Assembly: GCA_910588505.1 (NCBI GenBank)
Contig: CAJUPQ010000081.1
Location: 1-15,341 of the forward strand
From: an uncultured Hungatella sp.
GTDB lineage: Bacteria; Bacillota; Clostridia; Lachnospirales; Lachnospiraceae
Reading direction: 5' to 3'
Length of the DNA: 15,341 nt
The position numbers and the translations under genes were made by a program. The notes beneath the pieces were generated by a model. It had not been told where the DNA came from. It did no database searches and saw only the letters and a list, made by a program, of their open reading frames with translations. Shown one piece after another: positions 6,200 through 13,742 of the stretch; position 1 is the first letter of the stretch, and every line of letters starts with the position of its first letter.

Positions 6200-8017
6200 T
6201 CATTCCACGGTCACGGATTTGGCCAGATTTCTTGGCTGATCTACATCCAGGTTTTTTCCGATGGAGGCGTAGTAGGCCATAAGCTGCAGGATGACGGCGA
6301 TTGGGAACACGGTAAAGCGGTCGTCCATGTCCGGGATGCGGATGTGGATGTCAGCCAGGGAACTGTCCACCTGGGCGTGTTCTTTGGTGAGAAGGATCAC
6401 AAAGGCGCCTCTGGCTTTTACTTCCCGGACATTGGAGATGGTCTTTAGAAACACGTGTTCCTGGGTTGCGATGGCGATCACCGGCACTTTGGGGGCGATG
6501 AGGGCAATGGTTCCGTGCTTTAGTTCGCCTGCGGCGTAGGCCTCCGCGTGGATGTAGGAGATCTCTTTTAGTTTCAGAGCTCCTTCCAGGGAAAAGGCGT
6601 AGTCCAGTCCACGCCCTATGAAGAAGGCGTCGCTCTGGTTGATGAGATGGGTTACCAGGTGTTTTTCTTCCTCCTTCCGGGCTATCATGGTTTCCATGGC
6701 CGGAATGGCGTCCAGAAGGCCGGAGAGGAAGGCGGCTGCCTGGTCTTTTGTGAAGTTTTTCCGCACCAGGGCCATACGGCAGGTTATCATGTACAGGGCC
6801 GCCAATTGGACGGAGTAGGCCTTGGTGCTTGCCACGGCGATCTCGGGGCCTGCGTGGGTGTACAGGACAAAGTCGCTTTCCCTTGCAATGGTGGAGCCTT
6901 TTACATTGACAATGGCCAGGGTTCTGGAGCCGCGGCTTTTGGCTAGGCGCAGGGCTGCCAGGGTGTCAATAGTCTCCCCTGACTGGGAGATGATGACGGC
7001 CAGGGTGTCCTGGTCTACGAGAGGGTCTTCATACCGAAATTCTGACGCAATGGATACAGTGACCGGAATGTGCAGCACAGGCTCCATGAGGGCCCTGGCA
7101 ACCATGCCCGCATGCATGGCAGTGCCGCAGGCGATCATGTGGATCTTGGTGCATTGGCAAAAGAGCTCATCCGGGATGTTGTCGTCTGTGAAATCGGGCA
7201 GGCCTTTTGACATGCGGGGCAGGATGGTGTTTTTCAGAGCCTGGGGTTGTTCGTGGATCTCTTTGAGCATGAAGTGGGGGAAGCCGTTTTTCATGGCAGA
7301 GTCCATGTTCCAGTTTACCTCCATGATCTCGGGGGATACGGGGGTTCCTTCCATATCGTACAGGGAGATCTTGTAGCCGGTAAGCTTTGCCACATGGCCC
7401 TCTGGAACTACGAAGTATTTTCTGGTATAGGGGATCAGGGCGGTCAGGTCCGAGGCGATAAGCGCCCCTGACCGGGTGTAGGCGGCCACCAGTGGGCTTA
7501 CTTTCCGGATGCCGTAGATCTCCCCGGGCCTGTCGTCAAAGAGGACGCAGAAGGCATAGGAGCCTTCTATATGCAGGGTCAGCTCTTTTATGGCTTCCAG
7601 CGGGTTGCCGCGGTAGAATTGGTCCAGAAGGCATGCGGCAACCTCGGAGTCGGTCTGGGAGACAAGTTTTCCTTCCAGACCAAATTCATTTGTGAGATTG
7701 TGATAATTTTCGATGATGCCGTTGTGGATCAGCGTCACCCGCCCGGCCCGGTGGGGATGGGCGTTGGCGTCGGTTACCCCGCCGTGGGTGGCCCATCTGG
7801 TGTGGCCGATGCCGCAGTGGGAGCTGTCCTGCTCTTTGGCGCAGGCCTGGCGAAGCGCCGCCACTTTCCCTGTCCGTTTGATGAGCCGGATGTTGGATAA
7901 GGTGTCGAACAGCGCGATCCCCGCGCTGTCATATCCCCGGTATTCCAGCTGTGACAGTCCGTCCAGCAATATTTTTTTGGCCTCAAGAGGGCCGCTGTAT
8001 CCGATGATTCCGCACAT
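6200..8017 (-). CDS. glmS: Glutamine–fructose-6-phosphate aminotransferase (isomerizing)
   Basis: Makes glucosamine-6-phosphate from fructose-6-phosphate and glutamine, the entry step to UDP-GlcNAc for peptidoglycan. 605 residues, normal length. The mature N-terminal catalytic Cys requires the start MCGIIGYSG, so the start is at 8017, not the in-frame ATG at 8032; GGAG lies 9 nt upstream. Glutaminase domain about 2–220 with EYRGYDSAG (25–33), GHTRWATHG (71–79), HNGIIENY (98–105) and TDSE (122–125). LKEIHEQP (251–258) precedes two SIS sugar-isomerase domains: CGTA (297–300), SQSGETIDT (344–352), STKA (397–400), then GRGLDYAFSLEGALKLKE and the C-terminal DQPRNLAKSVTVE. It is a single gene between its promoter at 8086–8114 and the terminator at 6096–6147. 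Confidence 0.97.
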   Translation of the reverse strand: MCGIIGYSGPLEAKKILLDGLSQLEYRGYDSAGIALFDTLSNIRLIKRTGKVAALRQACAKEQDSSHCGIGHTRWATHGGVTDANAHPHRAGRVTLIHNGIIENYHNLTNEFGLEGKLVSQTDSEVAACLLDQFYRGNPLEAIKELTLHIEGSYAFCVLFDDRPGEIYGIRKVSPLVAAYTRSGALIASDLTALIPYTRKYFVVPEGHVAKLTGYKISLYDMEGTPVSPEIMEVNWNMDSAMKNGFPHFMLKEIHEQPQALKNTILPRMSKGLPDFTDDNIPDELFCQCTKIHMIACGTAMHAGMVARALMEPVLHIPVTVSIASEFRYEDPLVDQDTLAVIISQSGETIDTLAALRLAKSRGSRTLAIVNVKGSTIARESDFVLYTHAGPEIAVASTKAYSVQLAALYMITCRMALVRKNFTKDQAAAFLSGLLDAIPAMETMIARKEEEKHLVTHLINQSDAFFIGRGLDYAFSLEGALKLKEISYIHAEAYAAGELKHGTIALIAPKVPVIAIATQEHVFLKTISNVREVKARGAFVILLTKEHAQVDSSLADIHIRIPDMDDRFTVFPIAVILQLMAYYASIGKNLDVDQPRNLAKSVTVE

Positions 8018-8085
8018 ATAGTCATTCTCCATTCCCTGCAGTGGTCTTGTTTTGGCTCTTATTAGCCTAACCCGCAGTTGGGTTT

Positions 8086-8114
8086 ATTATAGTCTGGTGT
8101 ATGGTATGCGTCAA
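8086..8114 (-). promoter_or_regulatory. glmS promoter
   Basis: Read on the minus strand: −35 TTGACG at 8114–8109, 17-bp spacer, −10 TATAAT at 8091–8086, a near-consensus sigma-A promoter. The start would fall near 8079, giving a leader of only about 60 nt before the glmS ATG. The leader holds two small hairpins: AACCC/GGGTT (8084–8080 with 8073–8069) beginning at or just before the start site, and GGCT/AGCC (8067–8064 with 8057–8054). I see no glmS ribozyme core, and the leader is too short for one. Confidence 0.82.
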
Positions 8115-8222
8115 TAGATTTCTTTTGTGTCTGTCTGGTGGTGTGGCTGCGTTACTGTTTATGGGGACTTTTGCTGTATTTTGGGGTGCGCATTGGGCGG
8201 ATTTGGTCGTGGACCATCCTTC

Positions 8223-8269
8223 CCTTCTCTGACTGGCATCACGACTACCCTCGCCTTTTGCTCACTCAA
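8223..8269. repeat. Dispersed ~45-bp repeat, copy B
   Basis: CCTTCTCTGACTGGC (8223–8237) and TTGCTCACTCAA (8258–8269) separated by 20 nt, matching copy A at 5295–5339. Copy B sits in the divergent region between glmS and the NlpC/P60 gene. The rest of this 340-nt gap (8033–8372) holds the glmS promoter, an AT-rich stretch at about 8280–8312 and the probable −10 of the downstream gene; no small gene is convincing there. Confidence 0.75.
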
Positions 8270-8331
8270 ATAACTCTTTAGTTTCTTAATTAATTATTAA
8301 TGAATTTTTAGTGTATTTTCCAGGCGGAATG

Positions 8332-8340
8332 TGCTATATT
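8332..8340 (+). promoter_or_regulatory. Possible extended −10 promoter for the NlpC/P60–LCP operon
   Basis: TGCTATATT fits the extended −10 pattern TGnTATAAT with one mismatch, 33 nt before the ATG at 8373. The −35 region is poor (TGTATT at 17-bp spacing), but AT-rich DNA with TTAATTAA lies upstream and could help the polymerase. Weak to moderate support. Confidence 0.45.
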
Positions 8341-8372
8341 TTTAGAGTTATAGAAAAGCGGGTGTATTTAAG

Positions 8373-10841
8373 ATGAAGATAAAAAGAGAACATATATTCG
8401 AAACCATCTGTTCTCCCGGATTCTGGCAGCTTCTCTGTATGGCTGCAGGAGGAGGGCTTTCTGTGGCGGCTGCCAATATGTGGAACCGCCCTTATTTTGT
8501 GGACATACCTGTCAGGGAAGTCAGGGAGGAGAGAGGGGAGAACTCTTTTCTGGGCCAGGCGGAGGAAGCGGGGGAGAGTCTTGAGGATATGGCTGACCGG
8601 GATGCCGGGGCGGCGGTGGTCCTGTCCGACGGGATTCGCGGCGGTATGGCAGGCGGTCTGGAAAAAGAGGAGGAAGATCTTCCGGGTCGGTTTAATTTTG
8701 CCTATTATTTTGATCCGGAAACTGAGCAAAAGGATGTGTCCCAGAGCTATGGAGGCAGAGTTTACCAGGAATTGCTGAACAGGGACGGTTCCTGGATGGC
8801 TGAAATCTACGGCCTGCGCCGCGTGTCCCCGGAGACCATGGCGGCGCGTCTTGGCATGGATAAGAGCGCGGTTATGGGGACCCGGCATCTCAACGGGGTC
8901 CCGGTGGACGGGGAGGAAAAGGCGAAAATGATCCCGTCCTGGAACCGGTTTCAGGTGACCTTCCGCAATGGGGACGGTACGGCTGTTATGGGTCATTCCA
9001 ACATTAAGGAGATCTTGTCCGTTGCCAGCGTGTACGGATATTTTAATCAGGAGCAGTCCTACGATTTTTTACGGTCTTACGCGGACAGCCTGTGGAATGC
9101 TTCACACAGTTATAAAATCTCTGTCAGCAATGTGTATTACTGCCAGGGAGAGTGTCTGTATGGGGAGGATTCCAGGGACTTGGAGGGAGGTGAGGGCGAG
9201 GAAGGATTGGGTACACCGGAAGTTTTGTCCCAGGGAGATGGCTCTGCTTCTGCGGTGGGAGACGGACAGGAAGCCGGAACCGGGACAGGGAGCCGGGGTG
9301 CGGCTTTGTCGGGGGATGGTTCTGGGGCGGCGTCTCAGGGAGCGGCTTCGTCGGGGGACGGATCCGGGGAGAGAAGTCAGGAACCGGATGTGCTGCCACA
9401 AGGTTATGATCAGGGAATTTCGGAATTTCTTCCCGCAGCTGTTTCTGTGGGAGAAACTTCCAAGGAGGGCGCTTCCGGGGAGGGCTCCGGACAGATCTCC
9501 CAGGAGCCGATTCCTGGGGCTGCTGCAATGGAGAGGGATCAGACAGAGAGATCAGCAGTCCAGGAAAATGTTTTATCTCAGTCGGAGACAGCAGCCGACT
9601 CTGGTTCTACAGCAGAAAATGCCCAGGGCATAGGCCAGGTTTCCCAGGAGCCGATTCCGGAGACCGGGGAAAATGCCCAGGGAATGGGTCAGGTTTCCCA
9701 CGAACCGATTCCAGAGACCGAGGGAAATGCCCAGGGAATGGGGCAGGTTTCCCACGAGCCGATTCCGGAGACTGGAGGAGGCGCCCAGAGCGCGGACCAG
9801 ATTTCCCATGAGCCGGTTCCGGAGACTGGGGAGAATGCCCAGAGCGCAGGTCAGGTCTCTCATGAGCCGATTCCGGCGTCCGGAGAGAATGTCCAGGGCA
9901 TGAACCAAGGCTTACGTGAGCCGGTCCCGGAGACCGGGGGAAGCGGGCAGGGTTCCGGGCAGACTACCCACGAGCCGATTCCGGCGTCCGGGACAGGGCA
10001 GGGGGAAAGTTCAGCTTCTTCTGAATCGGCCGCGGCTGTTTCAGAGTCTAAGCCTGCCTCTGGGGAGGATGAGCAGGAGACAGGGCGGAAGGTATCTGCC
10101 AGCAAGTACTGTCAGGGACATATTGACCTGAATGTTTCGGCGGTGATCCTTGGCATGGACGGGAAGAAGAGTCTGTTTACCCAGGCGGCGGCAAACGGCG
10201 GCGCAGAGCAAAAAGCTTCCTCTCAGGGATGGGCTGGCTGGAAGGAAGGGGCCATGGAATATGCCAGAGCTATTGCAGAGCAGGATTGGTATGAGGAGTA
10301 TGGGCTTACAGGGCAAAGGACCTTGTTTGTCCACAATCCTCTGTCTGGTTCCGAGGTTGCCTCCTATATGGCTATGCTTCCCCAGGATACTTCCCAGAAG
10401 CGGCGGAATGTTGTGGAGCAGGCGCTGTTATCCATTGGCTGCATTCCTTACTACTGGGGAGGAAAACCGTCAGGCCCGGGTTTTGAGAACAATCATTTTG
10501 GCACAGTGATATCGCCTGATGAGGATGGCAGGATCTTAAGAGGTCTGGATTGTTCTGGGTGGATCAACTGGGTTTACTGGACTACCTTTGGAGCGTCGCT
10601 GCCTGCAGAGAGTACGTCAGGTCTTATGAGCTGCGGAAAGGCTGTGGAAAAGAAAGATCTGAAAGCCGGAGATATCTTGATACGAGCCGGGGATCAGCCC
10701 CATGTATATCTGTTTTTGGCGTGGGCTCAGGACGGCTCTATGTATTTGATCCATGAGACGACAGGCAATGTCAACAATGTGACCATTGGTGTGTATGATC
10801 TTGACTTGCCTTATTACAGGTGTTTGATCGATGAGGGGTGA
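8373..10841 (+). CDS. Membrane-anchored NlpC/P60 cell-wall hydrolase with tandem repeats
   Basis: 822 residues. One N-terminal hydrophobic segment at about 16–36 anchors it or acts as an uncleaved signal. Residues 40–285 are a region I do not recognise, with blocks such as YGGRVYQELLNRDGSWMAEIYG and WNRFQVTFRNGDGTAVMGHSN. Residues about 270–575 are low-complexity Gly/Ser/Gln/Glu/Pro, including seven exact-length 18-residue repeats (415–540). The C-terminal domain, about 680–815, is NlpC/P60: GCIPYYWGGKPSG, then LDCSGW with catalytic Cys727, QPHVYLF with His777, and His794 (LIHETTGN) as third candidate. The family cleaves peptidoglycan stem peptides, so it most likely acts outside the membrane on the wall. 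The ribosome site is weak (GCGGGTG). It is followed after 4 nt by the LCP gene, so the two probably share an operon. Domain calls are good; physiological role is inferred. Confidence 0.85.
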   Translation: MKIKREHIFETICSPGFWQLLCMAAGGGLSVAAANMWNRPYFVDIPVREVREERGENSFLGQAEEAGESLEDMADRDAGAAVVLSDGIRGGMAGGLEKEEEDLPGRFNFAYYFDPETEQKDVSQSYGGRVYQELLNRDGSWMAEIYGLRRVSPETMAARLGMDKSAVMGTRHLNGVPVDGEEKAKMIPSWNRFQVTFRNGDGTAVMGHSNIKEILSVASVYGYFNQEQSYDFLRSYADSLWNASHSYKISVSNVYYCQGECLYGEDSRDLEGGEGEEGLGTPEVLSQGDGSASAVGDGQEAGTGTGSRGAALSGDGSGAASQGAASSGDGSGERSQEPDVLPQGYDQGISEFLPAAVSVGETSKEGASGEGSGQISQEPIPGAAAMERDQTERSAVQENVLSQSETAADSGSTAENAQGIGQVSQEPIPETGENAQGMGQVSHEPIPETEGNAQGMGQVSHEPIPETGGGAQSADQISHEPVPETGENAQSAGQVSHEPIPASGENVQGMNQGLREPVPETGGSGQGSGQTTHEPIPASGTGQGESSASSESAAAVSESKPASGEDEQETGRKVSASKYCQGHIDLNVSAVILGMDGKKSLFTQAAANGGAEQKASSQGWAGWKEGAMEYARAIAEQDWYEEYGLTGQRTLFVHNPLSGSEVASYMAMLPQDTSQKRRNVVEQALLSIGCIPYYWGGKPSGPGFENNHFGTVISPDEDGRILRGLDCSGWINWVYWTTFGASLPAESTSGLMSCGKAVEKKDLKAGDILIRAGDQPHVYLFLAWAQDGSMYLIHETTGNVNNVTIGVYDLDLPYYRCLIDEG
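9615..9992 (+). repeat. Seven tandem 54-bp repeats (18 residues each) inside the NlpC/P60 gene
   Basis: Seven contiguous in-frame copies of an 18-codon unit, consensus about ENAQGMGQVSHEPIPETG. The most constant part is (S/T)xEP(I/V)P(E/A)(T/S)G; the variable part is the residues before QVS. A degenerate earlier copy is visible at about 9478–9516 (GEGSGQISQEPIP). Inner copies 2 and 3 are nearly identical and the ends diverge, as expected from unequal crossing-over. Likely a flexible wall-spanning spacer. Confidence 0.92.
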
Positions 10842-10845
10842 TACT

Positions 10846-12915
10846 ATGGAATATGAAGATGAGCTGGAGCGGATGAGGAACCGAAAACGGCGTCAAAAGG
10901 CCCGACAGCAGACCAGCGGCGAACGGGATTTTGACGGCTTGGACAATAGGCGCCGATCCCAGGATTCCGGAATGAGACGAGGGCGGATGGAGGAGACAGA
11001 CAGAGCCTTTTCGGGAAACAGAGCCAGATATATGCGCGGGGCCGGAGGCGGACAGACTGCAAGGGAAGGCGCGCCGGGGCGTGGGGACAGAAGAAGAGGA
11101 CAGAGGGATTACGACGACAGATATTATGATGACAGCTATGAGTTTGGCAGGTATGGCGGCTCTGGGGATGACGATCCGTATGACGGCTATGAGGAATACA
11201 ATGATCGTGATGACTATGATGATTACGACGATTACGACGACTATGACGACTATGAGGATTATGGCAGATATGAGGAGCGCCGCAGACGCAGCGGCAGCGG
11301 CAGAGTAAGTTCTTCCGGAGACAGACAGGGAAGGAGGGGCTCCGGCAATGAGGCGGGAGCGGGAGGCCACAGGGACAGAAGGGGGCAACAGGACAGGTTC
11401 CCCAGAGGCGGTGCAGCCACCACCAGGTCCGGTTCTGGCAGGAATCCGGAGGGCAGCGGCAGAACCCCCAGGAGGAAAAAGCGCAAATCCCTGTTTTTGA
11501 AATGTTTTCTGCTGATCCTGCTGTTGGTGGGAGCGTTTACGGCATTCTGGTATACACGGACAGGGACCGGGTACTGGACTATCGCCGTGTTTGGCGTGGA
11601 TTCCAGGGACGGGAAGCTGGAAAAGGGCGCGTTATCCGATGTGGAGATGGTCTGTGTCATTGACAGAGACACCGGAGATATAAAACTGGTTTCCGTATTC
11701 CGCGATACATACCTGGAGATCAATCCTGACGGGACGTACCATAAGATCAATGAGGCTTATTTTAAGGGTGGTCACCAGCAGGCAGTTCAGGCCCTGGAGC
11801 GAAATCTGGATCTTTCTATTGATGATTATGCCACGTTTAACTGGAAGGCTGTGGTAGATGCCATCAATATTTTAGGCGGCATTGACCTGGAGATCTCGGA
11901 CAGCGAGTTTAGGTATATCAACAGCTTTATTACGGAGACTGTGGAGTCAACAGGAATTGGTTCCCATCACCTGGAGAGCGCGGGCATGAATCATTTAGAC
12001 GGCGTCCAGGCGGTGGCCTATGCCCGTTTAAGGCTGATGGACACAGATTATAACCGCACAGCCAGACAAAGACTGGTGATCCAGCTGGCTATGAACAAGG
12101 CCAAGGAAGCGGATCTAAAAACGCTGACGAACCTGGTCAAAGCCATTTTGCCGCAGCTTTCCACCAGCATTGGCGCTGATGATATTCTGCCCATGGCCAG
12201 GAATATCCGCAAATACCACATCACGGAAACCGGCGGTTTCCCGTTTTCCAGAGGTGAGACCCATATAGGCAAAAAGGATTGCGTGATCCCTCTTACACTG
12301 GAGAGCAATGTTATCCAGCTGCATCAGTTTTTGTATGGGACAGAGAATTTCCAGCCGTCCCAAACCGTAAAACAGATCAGCGCCAAAGTTGCCGCTGACA
12401 GCGGCATGGGAGAGGTGGCAGAGAACGCGCCGGAGGCCAAGGTTTTAGGGCAGAAGGCTTTGAAGGGAACAGGGGACGGGGCGTCCCAGAGTTCAGGAGG
12501 ATCTGGTTCCGGCTCCGGAGAGAATGGACCCGGCAATCCTGGTGGGAACGAGAATCCGGCTGGTGATCCGCCCACTGCCGAACCTGCGCCGCCTGCGCAG
12601 ACGGCTGCTTCTGAAGAAGCATCTGTGGAAACTTCCCAGGATGTTTCATCTGAGGAGGCGTCTGAGGAGAGCAGCAGAATTGAAGATACAGATGAGGAGG
12701 GCCCTGTCGCGGGTTCGCAGGAGTCCGAAACAGAATCGTCTCCAGTCCAGACCTCACAGCCTGTCGAGGCGGGACCTGACCGTCCCGGGGAAACAGAGAC
12801 CGAGATCGGCCCGGGTATGACAGAGCAGACGCCTTCGGAACCTTCCAAAGCCCCGGAGACGTCTGCCGAGACCGTTCCTGTGGAAACTTCTGAGGTTGGC
12901 CCTGGAGTGGAGTGA
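10846..12915 (+). CDS. LytR-CpsA-Psr (LCP) family protein
   Basis: LCP enzymes transfer lipid-linked polymers (teichoic acid, capsule or similar glycans) onto peptidoglycan outside the membrane. 689 residues, much longer than the usual 300–400. Residues 1–214 are a cytoplasmic Arg/Gly/Asp/Tyr-rich disordered head, including a DDY run at 122–139. A single membrane segment lies at 217–236 (LKCFLLILLLVGAFTAFWY) after a basic PRRKKRK stretch. The LCP domain covers about 243–420: WTIAVFGVDSRDG, SVFRDTYLEI (Arg286), YHKINEAYFKGG, and YARLRLMDTDYNRTARQR with the conserved Arg cluster. Residues about 510–689 form an extracellular Ser/Glu/Pro/Thr tail. ATG at 10846 is chosen over 10831 because AGGGG lies 7 nt upstream. 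It is 4 nt after the NlpC/P60 stop. LCP identity is firm; the polymer transferred is unknown. Confidence 0.92.
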   Translation: MEYEDELERMRNRKRRQKARQQTSGERDFDGLDNRRRSQDSGMRRGRMEETDRAFSGNRARYMRGAGGGQTAREGAPGRGDRRRGQRDYDDRYYDDSYEFGRYGGSGDDDPYDGYEEYNDRDDYDDYDDYDDYDDYEDYGRYEERRRRSGSGRVSSSGDRQGRRGSGNEAGAGGHRDRRGQQDRFPRGGAATTRSGSGRNPEGSGRTPRRKKRKSLFLKCFLLILLLVGAFTAFWYTRTGTGYWTIAVFGVDSRDGKLEKGALSDVEMVCVIDRDTGDIKLVSVFRDTYLEINPDGTYHKINEAYFKGGHQQAVQALERNLDLSIDDYATFNWKAVVDAINILGGIDLEISDSEFRYINSFITETVESTGIGSHHLESAGMNHLDGVQAVAYARLRLMDTDYNRTARQRLVIQLAMNKAKEADLKTLTNLVKAILPQLSTSIGADDILPMARNIRKYHITETGGFPFSRGETHIGKKDCVIPLTLESNVIQLHQFLYGTENFQPSQTVKQISAKVAADSGMGEVAENAPEAKVLGQKALKGTGDGASQSSGGSGSGSGENGPGNPGGNENPAGDPPTAEPAPPAQTAASEEASVETSQDVSSEEASEESSRIEDTDEEGPVAGSQESETESSPVQTSQPVEAGPDRPGETETEIGPGMTEQTPSEPSKAPETSAETVPVETSEVGPGVE
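11209..11262 (+). repeat. DDY codon repeat in the LCP protein head
   Basis: Six consecutive three-residue units (five DDY, one EDY) encoded by alternating GAT/GAC and TAT/TAC codons. The amino-acid pattern is more regular than the DNA, which suggests selection on the protein rather than simple slippage. It lies on the cytoplasmic side of the membrane and adds a dense acidic, tyrosine-rich patch inside an otherwise Arg-rich region. Confidence 0.8.
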
Positions 12916-12930
12916 TGGAAATTCTAAATC

Positions 12931-12966
12931 TAACTATTCGCGAAAGAATAGTTTAACGAATAGTTA
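12931..12966. promoter_or_regulatory. Nested inverted repeats upstream of ttcA
   Basis: AACTATTC (12932–12939) pairs with GAATAGTT (12946–12953) across a 6-nt GCGAAA centre. The same left arm, extended to TAACTATTCG (12931–12940), also pairs perfectly over 10 bp with CGAATAGTTA (12957–12966). So one left arm has two competing right arms 12 bp apart. No T-run follows, so it is not a normal terminator. Could be an operator, an RNA switch, or a recombinase site. ttcA starts 33 nt downstream. Confidence 0.6.
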
Positions 12967-12998
12967 TTGGCTATCAACATCTTTCAAAGGAGTTTTCC

Positions 12999-13742
12999 AT
13001 GCAATTACAGCGTTTACTAAGTTTAACCCGTCAGGCCGTAGACACCTATGGATTGATCGAGGACAATGACAAGATCGCGGTGGGGATTTCCGGGGGCAAG
13101 GACAGTTTAGCTCTGTTGTATGCGCTCAACAGTCTTAAGGGATTCTATCCAAAGAAATTTGAGATCTGTGGGATCACCGTAGATCTGGGTTTTGATGATT
13201 TTGACCTTTCCCCTATAAAAGCTCTCTGTGACCGTTTATCCGTTCCCTACAAGGTCATACCCACGGATATTGGGCGCATTATCTTTCAGGAGCGCCGGGA
13301 ATCCAACCCCTGCTCCCTGTGCGCGAAACTGCGCAAAGGAGCTTTAAACAAAGCCGCCATGGAACTTGGATGCAACAAGGTGGCCTACGGGCATCACAAA
13401 AACGATATGGTGGAAACCATGCTGTTGTCCCTCATCTATGAAGGCCGTTTTTACTCCTTTTCCCCCAGGACTTACCTAGACCGGACGAACCTGACCTTGA
13501 TCCGACCATTGATGTATGTGGATGAGGCGGACCTTATTGGATTTTGCAATCGCTATCAGGTTCCGGTCCGCAAAAATCCTTGTCCTGCCGACGGAGTTAC
13601 AAAACGGGAATATATTAAAAAAATAACAAAAACATTGGAAAAGGATAACCCCGGCGTCAGACAGAGAATGTTCCACGCCATCATAAACGGAAACATCCCC
13701 GGATGGCCGAATAAAAAGATCGATCAGGAGGAATCGCGATGA
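12999..13742 (+). CDS. TtcA-like tRNA 2-thiolation ATPase (PP-loop)
   Basis: 247-residue PP-loop protein of the TtcA/TtuA group, which adenylates a tRNA base and inserts sulfur using a [4Fe-4S] cluster. Seen: SGGKDS (31–36), the ATP-binding PP-loop; PCSLCAKLRKG (104–114) with the CxxC pair Cys105 and Cys108; YGHHKNDMVETML (130–142); and NPCPADG (193–199) with Cys195. The CxxC pair and the later Cys match the three cluster ligands of E. coli TtcA in order and approximate spacing. Likely target is cytidine 32 of tRNA, but a related thiolation is possible, so no symbol is given. AAAGGAG about 8 nt before ATG 12999 supports the start. Its stop overlaps the next gene's start by 4 nt (ATGA). Confidence 0.88.
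   Translation: MQLQRLLSLTRQAVDTYGLIEDNDKIAVGISGGKDSLALLYALNSLKGFYPKKFEICGITVDLGFDDFDLSPIKALCDRLSVPYKVIPTDIGRIIFQERRESNPCSLCAKLRKGALNKAAMELGCNKVAYGHHKNDMVETMLLSLIYEGRFYSFSPRTYLDRTNLTLIRPLMYVDEADLIGFCNRYQVPVRKNPCPADGVTKREYIKKITKTLEKDNPGVRQRMFHAIINGNIPGWPNKKIDQEESR

Noticed and set aside
9573..9908. Minus-strand open frame with repeats opposite the NlpC/P60 gene
   Set aside because: Its repeats are simply the complement of the in-frame 54-bp repeats; the plus frame ends in a clear NlpC/P60 domain.
9615..9992. CRISPR-like or non-coding tandem repeat array
   Set aside because: Units are directly contiguous without unique spacers, are an exact multiple of three and keep the reading frame, so they are protein repeats.
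12324..12848. Minus-strand Ser/Gly/Pro-rich open frame opposite the LCP tail
   Set aside because: Shadow of a low-complexity coding region; no start signal and no recognisable domain.
12931..12966. Terminator for the LCP gene
   Set aside because: The stems are AT-rich and not followed by a T-run, so a standard rho-independent terminator is unlikely.
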